DNA of 64,000 nucleotides from Xiheibacterium sp038325765 (GTDB lineage: Bacteria > Myxococcota_A > Polyangia > Nannocystales > Nannocystaceae): assembly GCA_038325765.1 (NCBI GenBank), contig JBBQJI010000003.1, positions 181,767 through 245,766 on the forward strand, written 5' to 3'. The position numbers were made by a program, and so were the translations under genes. Within the stretch, counting starts at the first letter, position 1. Every line of letters begins with the position of its first letter. This document shows positions 51,735 through 59,954 of this stretch, one piece after another. The notes under the pieces are model-generated. The model was not told the origin of the DNA and did not search any database. It saw nothing but the letters and a program-made list of their open reading frames with translations.

Positions 51735-53300
51735 TCAGTCGCCCGGCTGCTTCGCCGGCGGTTCGCCCGGCGCGGCGCCCCGTACCTCGCCGGGCACCGG
51801 AGCATCAGCCGTGTTGGCGGGGGTGTTGGCGGGGGTGTTGGCGGGGGCGGGCGTCGCGCCAGGCGCCGGCGAATCGGCCGAACGTACCTCGAAATCGATG
51901 CGTCGATTCTTCGCCCGGTTCGCTTCGCCGTCGTTGGGCACACGCGGGTCGTTCATGCCGCGACCCTCGGTGCTGATCCGCGAGGCATCGATGCCCTTGT
52001 CGACGAGGTATTGCTTGACCGACTCGGCGCGCCGCCGCGACAGATCGAGGTTGAACTCCGGCGCGCCGACATCGTCGGTGTGACCGACGATGTGGAGCTG
52101 GATGTCGGGGAACTCCTGGAGCACCGCGACCGCACGATCGAGCAGCGGCCGCGAGCCGGCGCGGATCGTGTCCTTGGCCGTGTCGAACTCGATGCCGTCG
52201 ATGGTGCCGCTGAATTTCTTGACCTCGGGCGGGAGATCGTCGGGACAGCCGTCCTTGTCCTTGTAGTTGTTGACGGTCTCGGGCTCGAAGATGCAGTCGT
52301 CGTCGGGATCGAGGATGCCATCGCCATCGGTGTCCTTGACCGGGCAGCCATCGGGGGCGACACCGGGGACCTCGGGGCAGGCGTCGACCGAGTCGCGGAA
52401 CGAATCGCCGTCGGTGTCGGGGCAGCCGTGGGGCGCGACGCCGAGCACGTCGGGGCAGTCGTCGACCCCGTTGAGGATGCCGTCTCTGTCGCGATCCGGA
52501 TCGACCGGCGGCGGCAGCTTGGGCGGCGGCGGTGGCGGCTTGCGCCCCAGCGTGAACGTGATTCCGCCGAGCACCTGGACGTGCCCGGTGCCGGCGCCCT
52601 GCAGGGCCTCGGACGCCGACAGGATCTGTCGCGCCTCTACGCGCAGGCCGATGATCCGCGACACCGCGATCTTCACGCCCGCGCCGTAGTGCAGCGCCGG
52701 ATCCACATCGTTGCCCTGGATCAGGATGTTGGAGCGGATGCCGAGCAGACCGCCACCCGCGAGGAAGAACGGCACCACCGAGTAGTACGGCAGCTGGAAC
52801 ACCACGTGCGACTGGAAGCCGTAGACGAACGCGAAGTCGTTCGTCAGGTTGCGCATCCGCGTGGGCATCGCGTTGAACTCGGCCTCGATGCCGAGCGAGC
52901 GCAACGGATAGAAGCCGCCGCGCACCGCGACGTCGACGCCGGCGCTCCAAAACGGCTCCGACGGTCGTGTCACGGGATCGTAGAGGTCGTGCTCTTCGCT
53001 CGGCAGGAACACACCGGCCGAGATGCCGATCTCACCGAGGTTGCGCTGCGGTGCCCAGCGGCGGATCCACGGCAGCCGGCGGTACTCGGCGTTGATGCGG
53101 GCGCGGCGGCTCTGGGGCGGCGGGGCGGGGTCGAGTTCAGCGCCGGCGGAGGGCTTCGCGCCCAGCGGCGCCTCGTCGGCGACCGGCTCGGCGGGAGCCG
53201 CCGGCGCCGCGGCCGGCGGTGGCGGCTCGGCCCACGCGGGGGTGGCCATCGAACTCATGGGGACGATGCCGACGGCCCACGCAGCGAGCGAACGCTTCAT
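51735..53300 (-). CDS. OmpA-family outer membrane protein with TSP3 repeats
   Basis: A 521-residue protein. Signal peptide ends TPAWA. An N-terminal beta-barrel-like domain runs to residue ~270. Thrombospondin type 3 calcium repeats follow (DRDRDGILNGVDDCPDVLG, DTDGDSFRDSVDACPE, DTDGDGILDPDDDC). The OmpA peptidoglycan-binding domain has VGHTDDVGAPEFNLDLSRRR and NRRIDFEV. A Pro/Ala/Thr-rich tail with TPANTPANT repeats ends the chain. Anchors outer membrane to peptidoglycan. Confidence 0.92.
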   Translation of the reverse strand: MKRSLAAWAVGIVPMSSMATPAWAEPPPPAAAPAAPAEPVADEAPLGAKPSAGAELDPAPPPQSRRARINAEYRRLPWIRRWAPQRNLGEIGISAGVFLPSEEHDLYDPVTRPSEPFWSAGVDVAVRGGFYPLRSLGIEAEFNAMPTRMRNLTNDFAFVYGFQSHVVFQLPYYSVVPFFLAGGGLLGIRSNILIQGNDVDPALHYGAGVKIAVSRIIGLRVEARQILSASEALQGAGTGHVQVLGGITFTLGRKPPPPPPKLPPPVDPDRDRDGILNGVDDCPDVLGVAPHGCPDTDGDSFRDSVDACPEVPGVAPDGCPVKDTDGDGILDPDDDCIFEPETVNNYKDKDGCPDDLPPEVKKFSGTIDGIEFDTAKDTIRAGSRPLLDRAVAVLQEFPDIQLHIVGHTDDVGAPEFNLDLSRRRAESVKQYLVDKGIDASRISTEGRGMNDPRVPNDGEANRAKNRRIDFEVRSADSPAPGATPAPANTPANTPANTADAPVPGEVRGAAPGEPPAKQPGD

Positions 53301-53426
53301 CTGTGCTGGTTCTATCGCACAGTCACGGTCGCGCGGAAGGGGTCGCGGGCCCGCAAATGGTCGGTGGCGCGGCCGCACGCGACATCGGTGTCGTGCGACG
53401 TGCGGTGGCGAGCGGGCCGGGGGCCG

Positions 53427-53535
53427 CAGACCAGCCTCACTCGCAGACCTGCCTCACTCACAGGCCTGCCTCACTCGCAGGCCCGCCTCATCCACAGACC
53501 TGCCTCATCCACAGACCTGCCTCATTCACAGACCA
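53427..53535. repeat. 17-bp tandem repeat, six copies plus partial
   Basis: Unit cagacctgcctcactca, copies at 53427, 53444, 53461, 53478, 53495 and 53512, each differing by one to four bases, then a partial cagacca. The last copies overlap the stop codon of the adjacent lipoprotein gene (stop at 53522-53524). Confidence 0.9.
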
Positions 53536-54085
53536 GGGCGAACTCGCGGCACCCCGCGAAATCCTCGTCGAGCATCAGCACGAAGATGCACATGATACAC
53601 GGGTCGAGCGGTCCCTCGGGCAGCGGGATGGGCCCGTCGTCGGTGCCGCCCTCGCCCGTGGTCCCGGGGTCCGACCCGTCCGTGCACTCGCCCATCACAA
53701 CGCACTGTTCCGAGGCACAGTTGCCCAGGCGCAGCAGCTTGACGGCCTCTTCTTCGGGAATCTGCTCGACGCACTCGAGGAAGCACGACAGGTCCGGCTC
53801 GAAATCCGGATCCTGCATCTGCTGGGCCTGGATCGCGGCTGCGCACTCGAAGATGCAGTCGATCGCGTCGCGGCAGGTCGCGTCCGAGCCGGTCGAGGTG
53901 CCCGGACCGGTGCTCGGATCCGTGGTCGTCGTCGGGTCCGGCGTCGTGGTGGTCGTCGTCTCGCCGGTGGTGGTGCTGGGCGCGACCTCGCGGAACTTCT
54001 CGTCGGAGTTGAAGCACGCGGCGCTCGAGGCGAGCAGCGCGGCGAGCCCCCAGCGGGCGCTCCAGCGGGAACGACGGATCGTCAT
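53522..54085 (-). CDS. Cysteine-rich lipoprotein with poly-Thr linker
   Basis: A 187-residue lipoprotein (signal ending ASSAAC). The linker is a Thr run (TTTGETTTTTTPDPTTTTDP). The domain has about twelve cysteines, CRDAIDCIFECAAAIQ, then FLECVEQIP and CIMCIFVLMLDEDF. It ends within a 17-bp tandem repeat. Function unknown. Confidence 0.68.
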   Translation of the reverse strand: MTIRRSRWSARWGLAALLASSAACFNSDEKFREVAPSTTTGETTTTTTPDPTTTTDPSTGPGTSTGSDATCRDAIDCIFECAAAIQAQQMQDPDFEPDLSCFLECVEQIPEEEAVKLLRLGNCASEQCVVMGECTDGSDPGTTGEGGTDDGPIPLPEGPLDPCIMCIFVLMLDEDFAGCREFALVCE

Positions 54086-54258
54086 GCACAGCGACGCTAC
54101 CACGGAAGCTGCCCCGCCTGCGCCCGGGATGGCGCCCGCCACGGCGCACAGCCCCCCGAACGACAACCGGATCGACACCGCACGCGCGGGCGCCTGTGTC
54201 GCCGCGCAGTGATCGACGCGCCTTGTCTTCGGCGTCGGCGTCGGTCCAGACTGTCGCC

Positions 54259-55641
54259 ATGCTGCTTGACCGCTCCGCCCATGGCTCGCCGGCTGCCACC
54301 CGCTCGGCGCGGCCGAAAAGCGGCCCCTCGCTCGGCGTCGTCCTCGGCCTGGCGATCGCGGCGTTCGGCTGCCGCGGGCCCGACGTCTCGTACGACTGCG
54401 AGAACCAGCGCATGCGGTTCAACGACCGCGCCGCGGGCGAGCTGACCCCGCTGCTCGAGGGCCCGCCCGAGCAGGGCCCGTACCCGGTCGCGATGCAGAT
54501 CACCAGTGCGGGCATCAACAAGCTCCTGCTCAGCGTGATCGACGAGAACGTGCCGTTCTCCGGCACGGTGCCGTTCGGCGTGCTACCGCAGGGTCCCGCC
54601 GACGCCGCCTTCGCGCCGACCAGCGTGCCCCAGATCATCCTCGCCGAAGTGCCCGGCTGCCCGACGTGCGTGGTGTTCCGCCTCGACTTCGCCGTGCAGC
54701 TCTCGTCGCCCGAGATGGATCTCTCCTCCGGCGTCGGCTTCGCCGACCTCCACGTGCCGCTGCGTCTCGACGTCGACGAAACCGCCGGCATCTCGCGGCT
54801 CGTGGCCGACTACCCCAAGGCCGCGATCGGCGACTGGTACCTGTCGGTGTTCGGCTTCGATTCGGACACCAACGCCATGCTCGCGGGCGCCCTCAAGATC
54901 CTGATGGCCGAGGAGATCGCGGCGAACACCGGGGAGATCCTGCTGCTCGAGGTCGGCAGCTGGCAGGTCGGCAAGGGCGACGTGTCGCTGCTAGTGCGCG
55001 AGCTACTCGTGCAACCCGAGTCCGACAAGCTCGTCCTCGCGATGCACACCAACTTGCCGCTGGGCCGGGGCGTCGGGCTCGATCTGTCGCAGCCGCTGCC
55101 CGAGGGCACCACGTTGGCGGTCTCGATGGACCCGGGACTGCTGCTGCCGATGGCGCATCAGATGCTGGCGGAGGGCGAGATTGCCCGCATCTACGACGAC
55201 AACGGCGACCCCGATCCCGCCGGCATCTACGGCGTCACCCTCGAGGACGTCACGCCGAGCACCACGGGCATCCAGTCGTTCGACTCCACGTTCCGCGTGT
55301 GGCGCATCGACGAGGGCTACTGCGGCTACGCCGAGGCGGTCATGCCGCTTGCGCTGGCGGTGGCACCGAGCGGCGCGATCACGGTGACCGCCGGCGACGC
55401 GGTGCCCGTCGCCGGCGAGGGCAGCGGCGCCGCAGCCCTCCAGGAAAAGGAGCTGGTCGACGAGAACCAGGATCTCATCCGCCGTTTCCGCGCCGACCTC
55501 GCCGCGCAACTCGCCGACACGCTCAACTTCTCGGCCCTCGACATCGAGGACAGCACGCTGGTGTTCACCAACGAGGGCGTCGCGCTGTCCGGCGACGAGA
55601 TGCGGACCTATTTGAACTTCACCGTCTACGCTGACGAGTGA
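54259..55641 (+). CDS. Large lipoprotein, unknown family
   Basis: A 460-residue predicted lipoprotein (signal GVVLGLAIAAFGC). The long mature region alternates beta strands with amphipathic segments: PVAMQITSAGINKLLLSVID, VVFRLDFAVQLSS and SDKLVLAMHTNLPLGRG. It has few cysteines and no linker, unlike its neighbours. The pattern of paired long amphipathic strands suggests a lipid-binding or beta-sandwich fold, but I recognise no family. ATG 54259 gives the nearest start to the signal. Confidence 0.65.
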   Translation: MLLDRSAHGSPAATRSARPKSGPSLGVVLGLAIAAFGCRGPDVSYDCENQRMRFNDRAAGELTPLLEGPPEQGPYPVAMQITSAGINKLLLSVIDENVPFSGTVPFGVLPQGPADAAFAPTSVPQIILAEVPGCPTCVVFRLDFAVQLSSPEMDLSSGVGFADLHVPLRLDVDETAGISRLVADYPKAAIGDWYLSVFGFDSDTNAMLAGALKILMAEEIAANTGEILLLEVGSWQVGKGDVSLLVRELLVQPESDKLVLAMHTNLPLGRGVGLDLSQPLPEGTTLAVSMDPGLLLPMAHQMLAEGEIARIYDDNGDPDPAGIYGVTLEDVTPSTTGIQSFDSTFRVWRIDEGYCGYAEAVMPLALAVAPSGAITVTAGDAVPVAGEGSGAAALQEKELVDENQDLIRRFRADLAAQLADTLNFSALDIEDSTLVFTNEGVALSGDEMRTYLNFTVYADE

Positions 55642-55837
55642 GCGGGCCCCAGGGCCTCGCGAGGCCACTCACGCCGAGAGGTGCGCGGCGGCCCCGCGCC
55701 GGATCCAGCGGCGCGTAGGCGGCCCAGCGACCCGTGCACAACGCCGCGGCCGGCGTCCCGCGGCGTCGGCACGCGGGGGGTTGGGCAGGCGCCCGCGTTC
55801 GTGCTACCAACCGCCGCGCGCACCGGTGATCGGCGAT

Positions 55838-55860
55838 TTGGCGCCCCGCGAGGGCGCCAA
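55838..55860 (+). terminator. Perfect hairpin upstream of 120-residue gene
   Basis: TTGGCGCC (55838-55845) and GGCGCCAA (55853-55860) form an 8-bp stem with a 7-base loop. It lies about 200 bases after the preceding lipoprotein gene and 35 bases before the next start. It could be a terminator without U-run or a 5' UTR element of the next gene. Confidence 0.45.
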
Positions 55861-55895
55861 CGGTGTTCCGAGTCGATCCCCTGCCGGAGAACCCC

Positions 55896-56258
55896 ATGAA
55901 ACGCACGGACCAGGAACGCATCGAGCGCGAGCTCAAGCGCCGTGAAAAGCACGCCAAGCTCCCGGAGCGCCTCGCCACCGACGGCGTCGCCGATCCGGCC
56001 GCGGTCCTGGACGCGCTTCCCCCCGGCGGCCTGACCGTCAGCGAGTACGTCCGCAACCTGCTCGCGCTGTTTCAGTACGACGAGCAGCAGATCTACAACG
56101 CCCGCGACGACGATGACGTCTTCGGGCTGCTGCTCACGATGAAGGCCGACCTGCCCGAGAAGCAGTGGGAGACCGTGCTGCGCAGCGCAGTGCAGAAGAC
56201 CAAGGTCGTCGAGAAGGACCTCGCGCTCACCGAGCTGCGGGCGCTGCTCGCCGACTGA
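55896..56258 (+). CDS. Conserved-looking 120-residue cytoplasmic protein
   Basis: Starts at ATG 55896 with a good Shine-Dalgarno GGAG seven bases upstream. It is charged and helical (KRTDQERIERELKRREKHAK, then VSEYVRNLLALFQYDEQQIY). No signal or membrane segment and no motif I recognise. The clear ribosome binding site, uncommon in this window, supports a real, well-translated gene. Confidence 0.65.
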   Translation: MKRTDQERIERELKRREKHAKLPERLATDGVADPAAVLDALPPGGLTVSEYVRNLLALFQYDEQQIYNARDDDDVFGLLLTMKADLPEKQWETVLRSAVQKTKVVEKDLALTELRALLAD

Positions 56259-56284
56259 TCGAACCCACCGCGGCGGCGCGACCA

Positions 56285-57331
56285 TCACCCGGTGGTGTCG
56301 CCGCTGCCACCGTCGTCGGTTGTCCCGGTGCCGCCCTCGCCCGGGCCGCCCGGCACGACGCCCGGCGCGACGAGATCGAACGCGGCCCCAGCGAGGATCG
56401 CGGCATCGACGGCGCACTCGGCCGCGGTGGCGACGAATCCCCCCGCCGCCCGATCGGGGCCGGCGCGGACCGCGATCTCGCAGACCTGCTCCCGGGCGCT
56501 CCGCAACGCCGCGGCGGCGCCGCGGAGCTCCGACTCCACCGCTTCGACGTCGCGCCCGGGGAAGCTCGCGACGACCCTTGCGGCGAGCTCGCCCACCACG
56601 CCGTCGTGCACGTCGCGGATGCACGCAGCCAACGTCGTGTCTGCGGCCGCGGCCTCGAGGATCGCGTCGACGCCCGGCGCGTTCGCGAGCTCGTCGTCGT
56701 GGGCGAGGTAGCAGTCGTCGTAGCGATCCCGCGCGGCCGGGATCGCATGGGGCACCGCGCCGAAGTCGACGTGGGCGTCCAAGATGGCGCCGAGCTGGGC
56801 CTCGAAGTCGCCGACGCAGGTGGCGGCGACGCTGCGGCGCGCATCGCTGGCGGCGTCGACGTGGGCCTCGACCATGGCGTTGCAGGCGACGAGCGCGGCG
56901 TTGCGATGGTCCTTCCACGCCGCCAGGCCACCCCCCGCGTACGGATCGCCTGCGGCGGTCAGCACCGATTCCACCACCACCACCGCGCCGTCGTTGGCGC
57001 TGACGAGGCAATCGTTGCGCTCGCGCTCGAGGGCCACGATTGCGTCGACGCGCGCGAGGCTGGTGTGCTCGCGAAGGCGAGAGGCGAGCATGTCGCAGTG
57101 CAGCACCTCGGCGCGGTGATCGGCGGTCACGCCGCCGTCGTCGGCGCCGGTGGACTCGCCGTCGGTCTCGCCGAGGTTGTCGCCCTTGCCTCCGGCCCCG
57201 GAGCCGCCGCCCTCACGTCCACCGCCCTCGGCGCCGCAGCCCGACGCCGCCCAGACGAGGCCCCAGGCGACGAGGGCGCGGGCACGGCGGTGGAGCTGGG
57301 GCTGGCTGCGGGTCACGGTACATTCCGACAT
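56285..57331 (-). CDS. Helical lipoprotein
   Basis: A 348-residue lipoprotein. The signal ends WAASGC and is followed by a Gly-rich linker (EGGGREGGGSGAGGKGD). The mature domain is mainly alpha-helical with regularly spaced cysteines (VLHCDML, ERNDCLV, LVACNAM, ATCVGD, DDCYLA, ACIRDV, EQVCEI, AECAVD). This could be a helical repeat held by disulfides. Family unknown. Confidence 0.65.
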   Translation of the reverse strand: MSECTVTRSQPQLHRRARALVAWGLVWAASGCGAEGGGREGGGSGAGGKGDNLGETDGESTGADDGGVTADHRAEVLHCDMLASRLREHTSLARVDAIVALERERNDCLVSANDGAVVVVESVLTAAGDPYAGGGLAAWKDHRNAALVACNAMVEAHVDAASDARRSVAATCVGDFEAQLGAILDAHVDFGAVPHAIPAARDRYDDCYLAHDDELANAPGVDAILEAAAADTTLAACIRDVHDGVVGELAARVVASFPGRDVEAVESELRGAAAALRSAREQVCEIAVRAGPDRAAGGFVATAAECAVDAAILAGAAFDLVAPGVVPGGPGEGGTGTTDDGGSGDTTG

Positions 57332-57433
57332 GTAGATCCGACCTCGTTCAAGTGCGCCGAGGGCCCGATCGGTTCCCTCCGCCGCGCACGGGGTGGCCGG
57401 CGGGCGATCCCGCGCGCCGCTGCGCTTCGAGCG

Positions 57434-58294
57434 TCACGGCCAGATGAACTGCACGCGCCGCTCCTTGCTGCGCGTGGACTCGTCGGCGCCGATGGCCTCG
57501 AGGCTCCCCTTCGCGATCACCTGCATCGCATCGGCCGTGACGCCCTTCTCGGCGAGGTACGACTTCACGGAGGTGCCGCGGCGCTCGGTCAGCAAGATGT
57601 TGTACTCCTCGGTGCCGCGGTTGTCGGCGTGGGCCTCGAGATAGACGAGCTTGCCCTGCCCGCCCGAGGCCTCGGCCATGCACGACGCGATGCCGTCGAG
57701 ATCCTCCTTGGTCGTGGGCGTGAGCACCTCGCTGTCGAACGCGAAGTACACCGCCGACAGACCGCACGGACCACCGTCGTCGTCGCCGAGATCGCCCGAG
57801 AAGATGCACATCCCGCCGTCGCAGATCTCGTCCATGGCGCACTGCTCGTCGGTGGCGCACGAGTTGGTCGGGCTGCAGCGGCCAGAGTCGAGGTTGCACG
57901 GCACCCCGCCGCAGTCGCCGTCGCCGGTGCACAGGCCACACACGCCGGCGATGCATGCGAGGCCGCCGAGACAATCGCTGCGGGCCGCACAGGGCTCGCC
58001 CTCTTCACCCCCGCCCGCGGCGCCCTGCAGCGCGGCCGCATCGGCGTTCTGACAGCGGAACTCCCGGCACACGAGGTTCGGTTGGCCCGGCGGCGCCTTG
58101 CCGGCGCAGTCGGCATCGACCGCACAACCCTGGCACGTGCCGTCGACGCAGGTCTCGGCGAGCGCCTCGTTGCAGTGCTTGTCTTTCTTGCAACTCGGGT
58201 AGTTCTTGTCGCAGCCGACCGTCCCTGCGGCCGCGGCGAAGGCGAGCACTGCGACGATGCGCGCGAGCGCGGTGGAGAGCGAGGGCGGGGCCAC
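57434..58294 (-). CDS. OmpA/Pal-like lipoprotein with cysteine-rich segment
   Basis: A 286-residue lipoprotein starting at GTG 58294 (signal ending GTVGC). Residues ~30-165 hold cysteine-rich knots (CKKDKHCNEALAETC, CAARSDCLGGLACIAGVC). The C-terminal ~110 residues are an OmpA-like peptidoglycan-binding domain: VYFAFDSEVLTPTTKEDLD, LEAHADNRGTEEYNILLTER, RRVQFIWP. It resembles Pal in its C-terminal half and may bridge peptidoglycan and outer membrane. Confidence 0.88.
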   Translation of the reverse strand: MAPPSLSTALARIVAVLAFAAAAGTVGCDKNYPSCKKDKHCNEALAETCVDGTCQGCAVDADCAGKAPPGQPNLVCREFRCQNADAAALQGAAGGGEEGEPCAARSDCLGGLACIAGVCGLCTGDGDCGGVPCNLDSGRCSPTNSCATDEQCAMDEICDGGMCIFSGDLGDDDGGPCGLSAVYFAFDSEVLTPTTKEDLDGIASCMAEASGGQGKLVYLEAHADNRGTEEYNILLTERRGTSVKSYLAEKGVTADAMQVIAKGSLEAIGADESTRSKERRVQFIWP

Positions 58295-58372
58295 GGAGCG
58301 TCGACGTTTGTAGCACGCCGTCGTTCCAATCGATCGCGGCGGGCTTTCGACGGTCTCGCTCGATGGTGGCGC

Positions 58373-59809
58373 TCAGCTCTCGAGGCCACGGGGCGCGTAG
58401 ACCGAGGGCCCGCGGACGTCCTCGTCGACGGCCATCCCGGCGCGAATCGACGGGAACGCCCGCTGCTCGCAGTCACGGCGCTCGCACAGCCGGCAGGTCA
58501 CACCGACGGGCACGGCCCCGTCTCGGGTCTCGAGATCGACGCCGTCGGAGTAGACGAGCTGGGGCGCGTGCTCCAGCGGACAGCCGAGACCGATCGCATG
58601 TAAGGTGTGGGGCGCCGTGTAGCCACCGCGGCCCTTGGGCACCGTGCGCGACAGACAGAAGAACGGTACGCCATCGGGCATCACCGACACCTGCACCCGG
58701 ATCACGCCGGGCGACATGAAGGCGGTGAAGACGTTCCACCGCGGGCACGCGCCGGAGAACCGCGCGAAGCGGATGCCCGAGGCCGAGAACCGCTTCGAGA
58801 TGTTGCCGGCGAGGTCGACCCGGATCATGTGCAGCGGCACACCCTCGGCCCCCGGACGCCGCAGCGTGGTGAGCCGATGGCAGACCTGCTCGAAGCTGGC
58901 GCCGAACCGATGCTGCAACAGCTCGATGTCGTAGCGCTCGGCGCGTGCGCACTCGAGGAAGGTCGCGTACGGCATCATCACGGCCGCTGCGAAGTAGTTG
59001 GCGAGCACCACCCGGCCAAGGGCCGAAGACGCCGCGTCGACGAGCTCGGCCTCGGCGGCGAGTCGATCCAGCAGCGCGCGCTCCTGCATCAGGGCGATCT
59101 GCACCGCGAGCTGGAAGCCCCGCGACGACTGCGGCATCAACTCCGACAGATGCAGGCGGCGGGCCTCGGCCTCGTAGCGGCGGAGCACGCCCTCTTTGTG
59201 GCCTTGCCGGCCTATGCGGACCTCGACGCCGAGCCGCTCGGTCAGATGCCGCACCAACCCGCGCTGCGGATCGTGAGGGTCGATGCCCGCGTCGGCGCGC
59301 AGCCGCTGTGCTGCGTCCTCGAGCGCCTCGAAGTAGTTGCCACGCCGTTGCAGGAAGTCGCTCACCTCCTCGGACGGCATCCGCGATCGCTCGGAGGGGA
59401 TCTGCTGGTCGTCGTAGATCTGCGACGCCAGCGTGTCGGCAGATCCGCGGGCCTCGCGGAACGCCTGGTACAGCCGCAGCATCGCGCGGGCGAGCGCGGG
59501 CGACTGCGTGCACAGCTCGTCCACGTCGCGCGCCGTCACCCCCTGCTCCTCGAACAGCGGATCGCTGAGGGCCTCGACGAGGTCGCCGTGGACCGCCCCG
59601 GTGGCGCCGCCGGTGAACTCGCCCAGATCCACGGCGAGCACGCGGGCGAGCTCGAGCAACAGCGGCGCCGTGAGCGGCCGCTGATCGTGCTCGATCAGGT
59701 TCATGTACGAGGGCGAGATGGACAGCAGCCGCGCGAGCTCGACCTGCGACAGCTTGCGGCGCTGGCGAAGCCGGCGCACCTTGGCCCCGAACTGGACCGC
59801 CCTCGGCAT
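58373..59809 (-). CDS. RamB/ScfR-type transcriptional regulator of the glyoxylate shunt
   Basis: A 478-residue regulator. An N-terminal Xre helix-turn-helix (RRLRQRRKLSQVELARLLSI, then SYMNLIEHDQRPL) is followed by an IrrE-like middle region without the zinc HExxH motif. A C-terminal DUF2083-like domain carries GVTCRLCERRDCEQRAFP. This architecture is that of ScfR proteins, including actinobacterial RamB, which control isocitrate lyase and malate synthase. It is divergent from aceB-aceA, the known RamB targets. Promoter region between them carries repeated TTTACA motifs. Confidence 0.9.
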   Translation of the reverse strand: MPRAVQFGAKVRRLRQRRKLSQVELARLLSISPSYMNLIEHDQRPLTAPLLLELARVLAVDLGEFTGGATGAVHGDLVEALSDPLFEEQGVTARDVDELCTQSPALARAMLRLYQAFREARGSADTLASQIYDDQQIPSERSRMPSEEVSDFLQRRGNYFEALEDAAQRLRADAGIDPHDPQRGLVRHLTERLGVEVRIGRQGHKEGVLRRYEAEARRLHLSELMPQSSRGFQLAVQIALMQERALLDRLAAEAELVDAASSALGRVVLANYFAAAVMMPYATFLECARAERYDIELLQHRFGASFEQVCHRLTTLRRPGAEGVPLHMIRVDLAGNISKRFSASGIRFARFSGACPRWNVFTAFMSPGVIRVQVSVMPDGVPFFCLSRTVPKGRGGYTAPHTLHAIGLGCPLEHAPQLVYSDGVDLETRDGAVPVGVTCRLCERRDCEQRAFPSIRAGMAVDEDVRGPSVYAPRGLES

Positions 59810-59954
59810 TGGCTCGACTTTTACATCTTTTACAAATTTACGGAACTGAGACGGCGCGGCGTTTACAAGCTTTCTGGGCGGTAAGGGGCTTTTTTCGTTG
59901 CCCTACGCGGATCTTGGGAAAATAATTTGCCGCCGCGAGGCCCCCGAGGACGCA
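59810..59954. promoter_or_regulatory. AT-rich divergent control region of regulator and aceBA
   Basis: TTTACA occurs at 59820, 59829 and 59862, the last two as TTTACAAA and TTTACAAG. An AATAAT stretch lies at 59931. In a genome this GC-rich such a tract is probably a promoter with operators. The motif resembles the published RamB-type TTTGCAAA core in form; whether it is bound is untested. Confidence 0.55.

Noticed and set aside
53427..53535. CRISPR-like array
   Set aside because: Units are contiguous 17-bp repeats without spacers. The same holds for the other tandem repeats at 2531, 22008, 46375 and 62975.
50163..54212. 1349-codon plus-strand open frame
   Set aside because: Antisense to the anchor-L lipoprotein, OmpA protein and poly-Thr lipoprotein, all of which have signal peptides and domains. 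High GC removes stop codons in the shadow frame.
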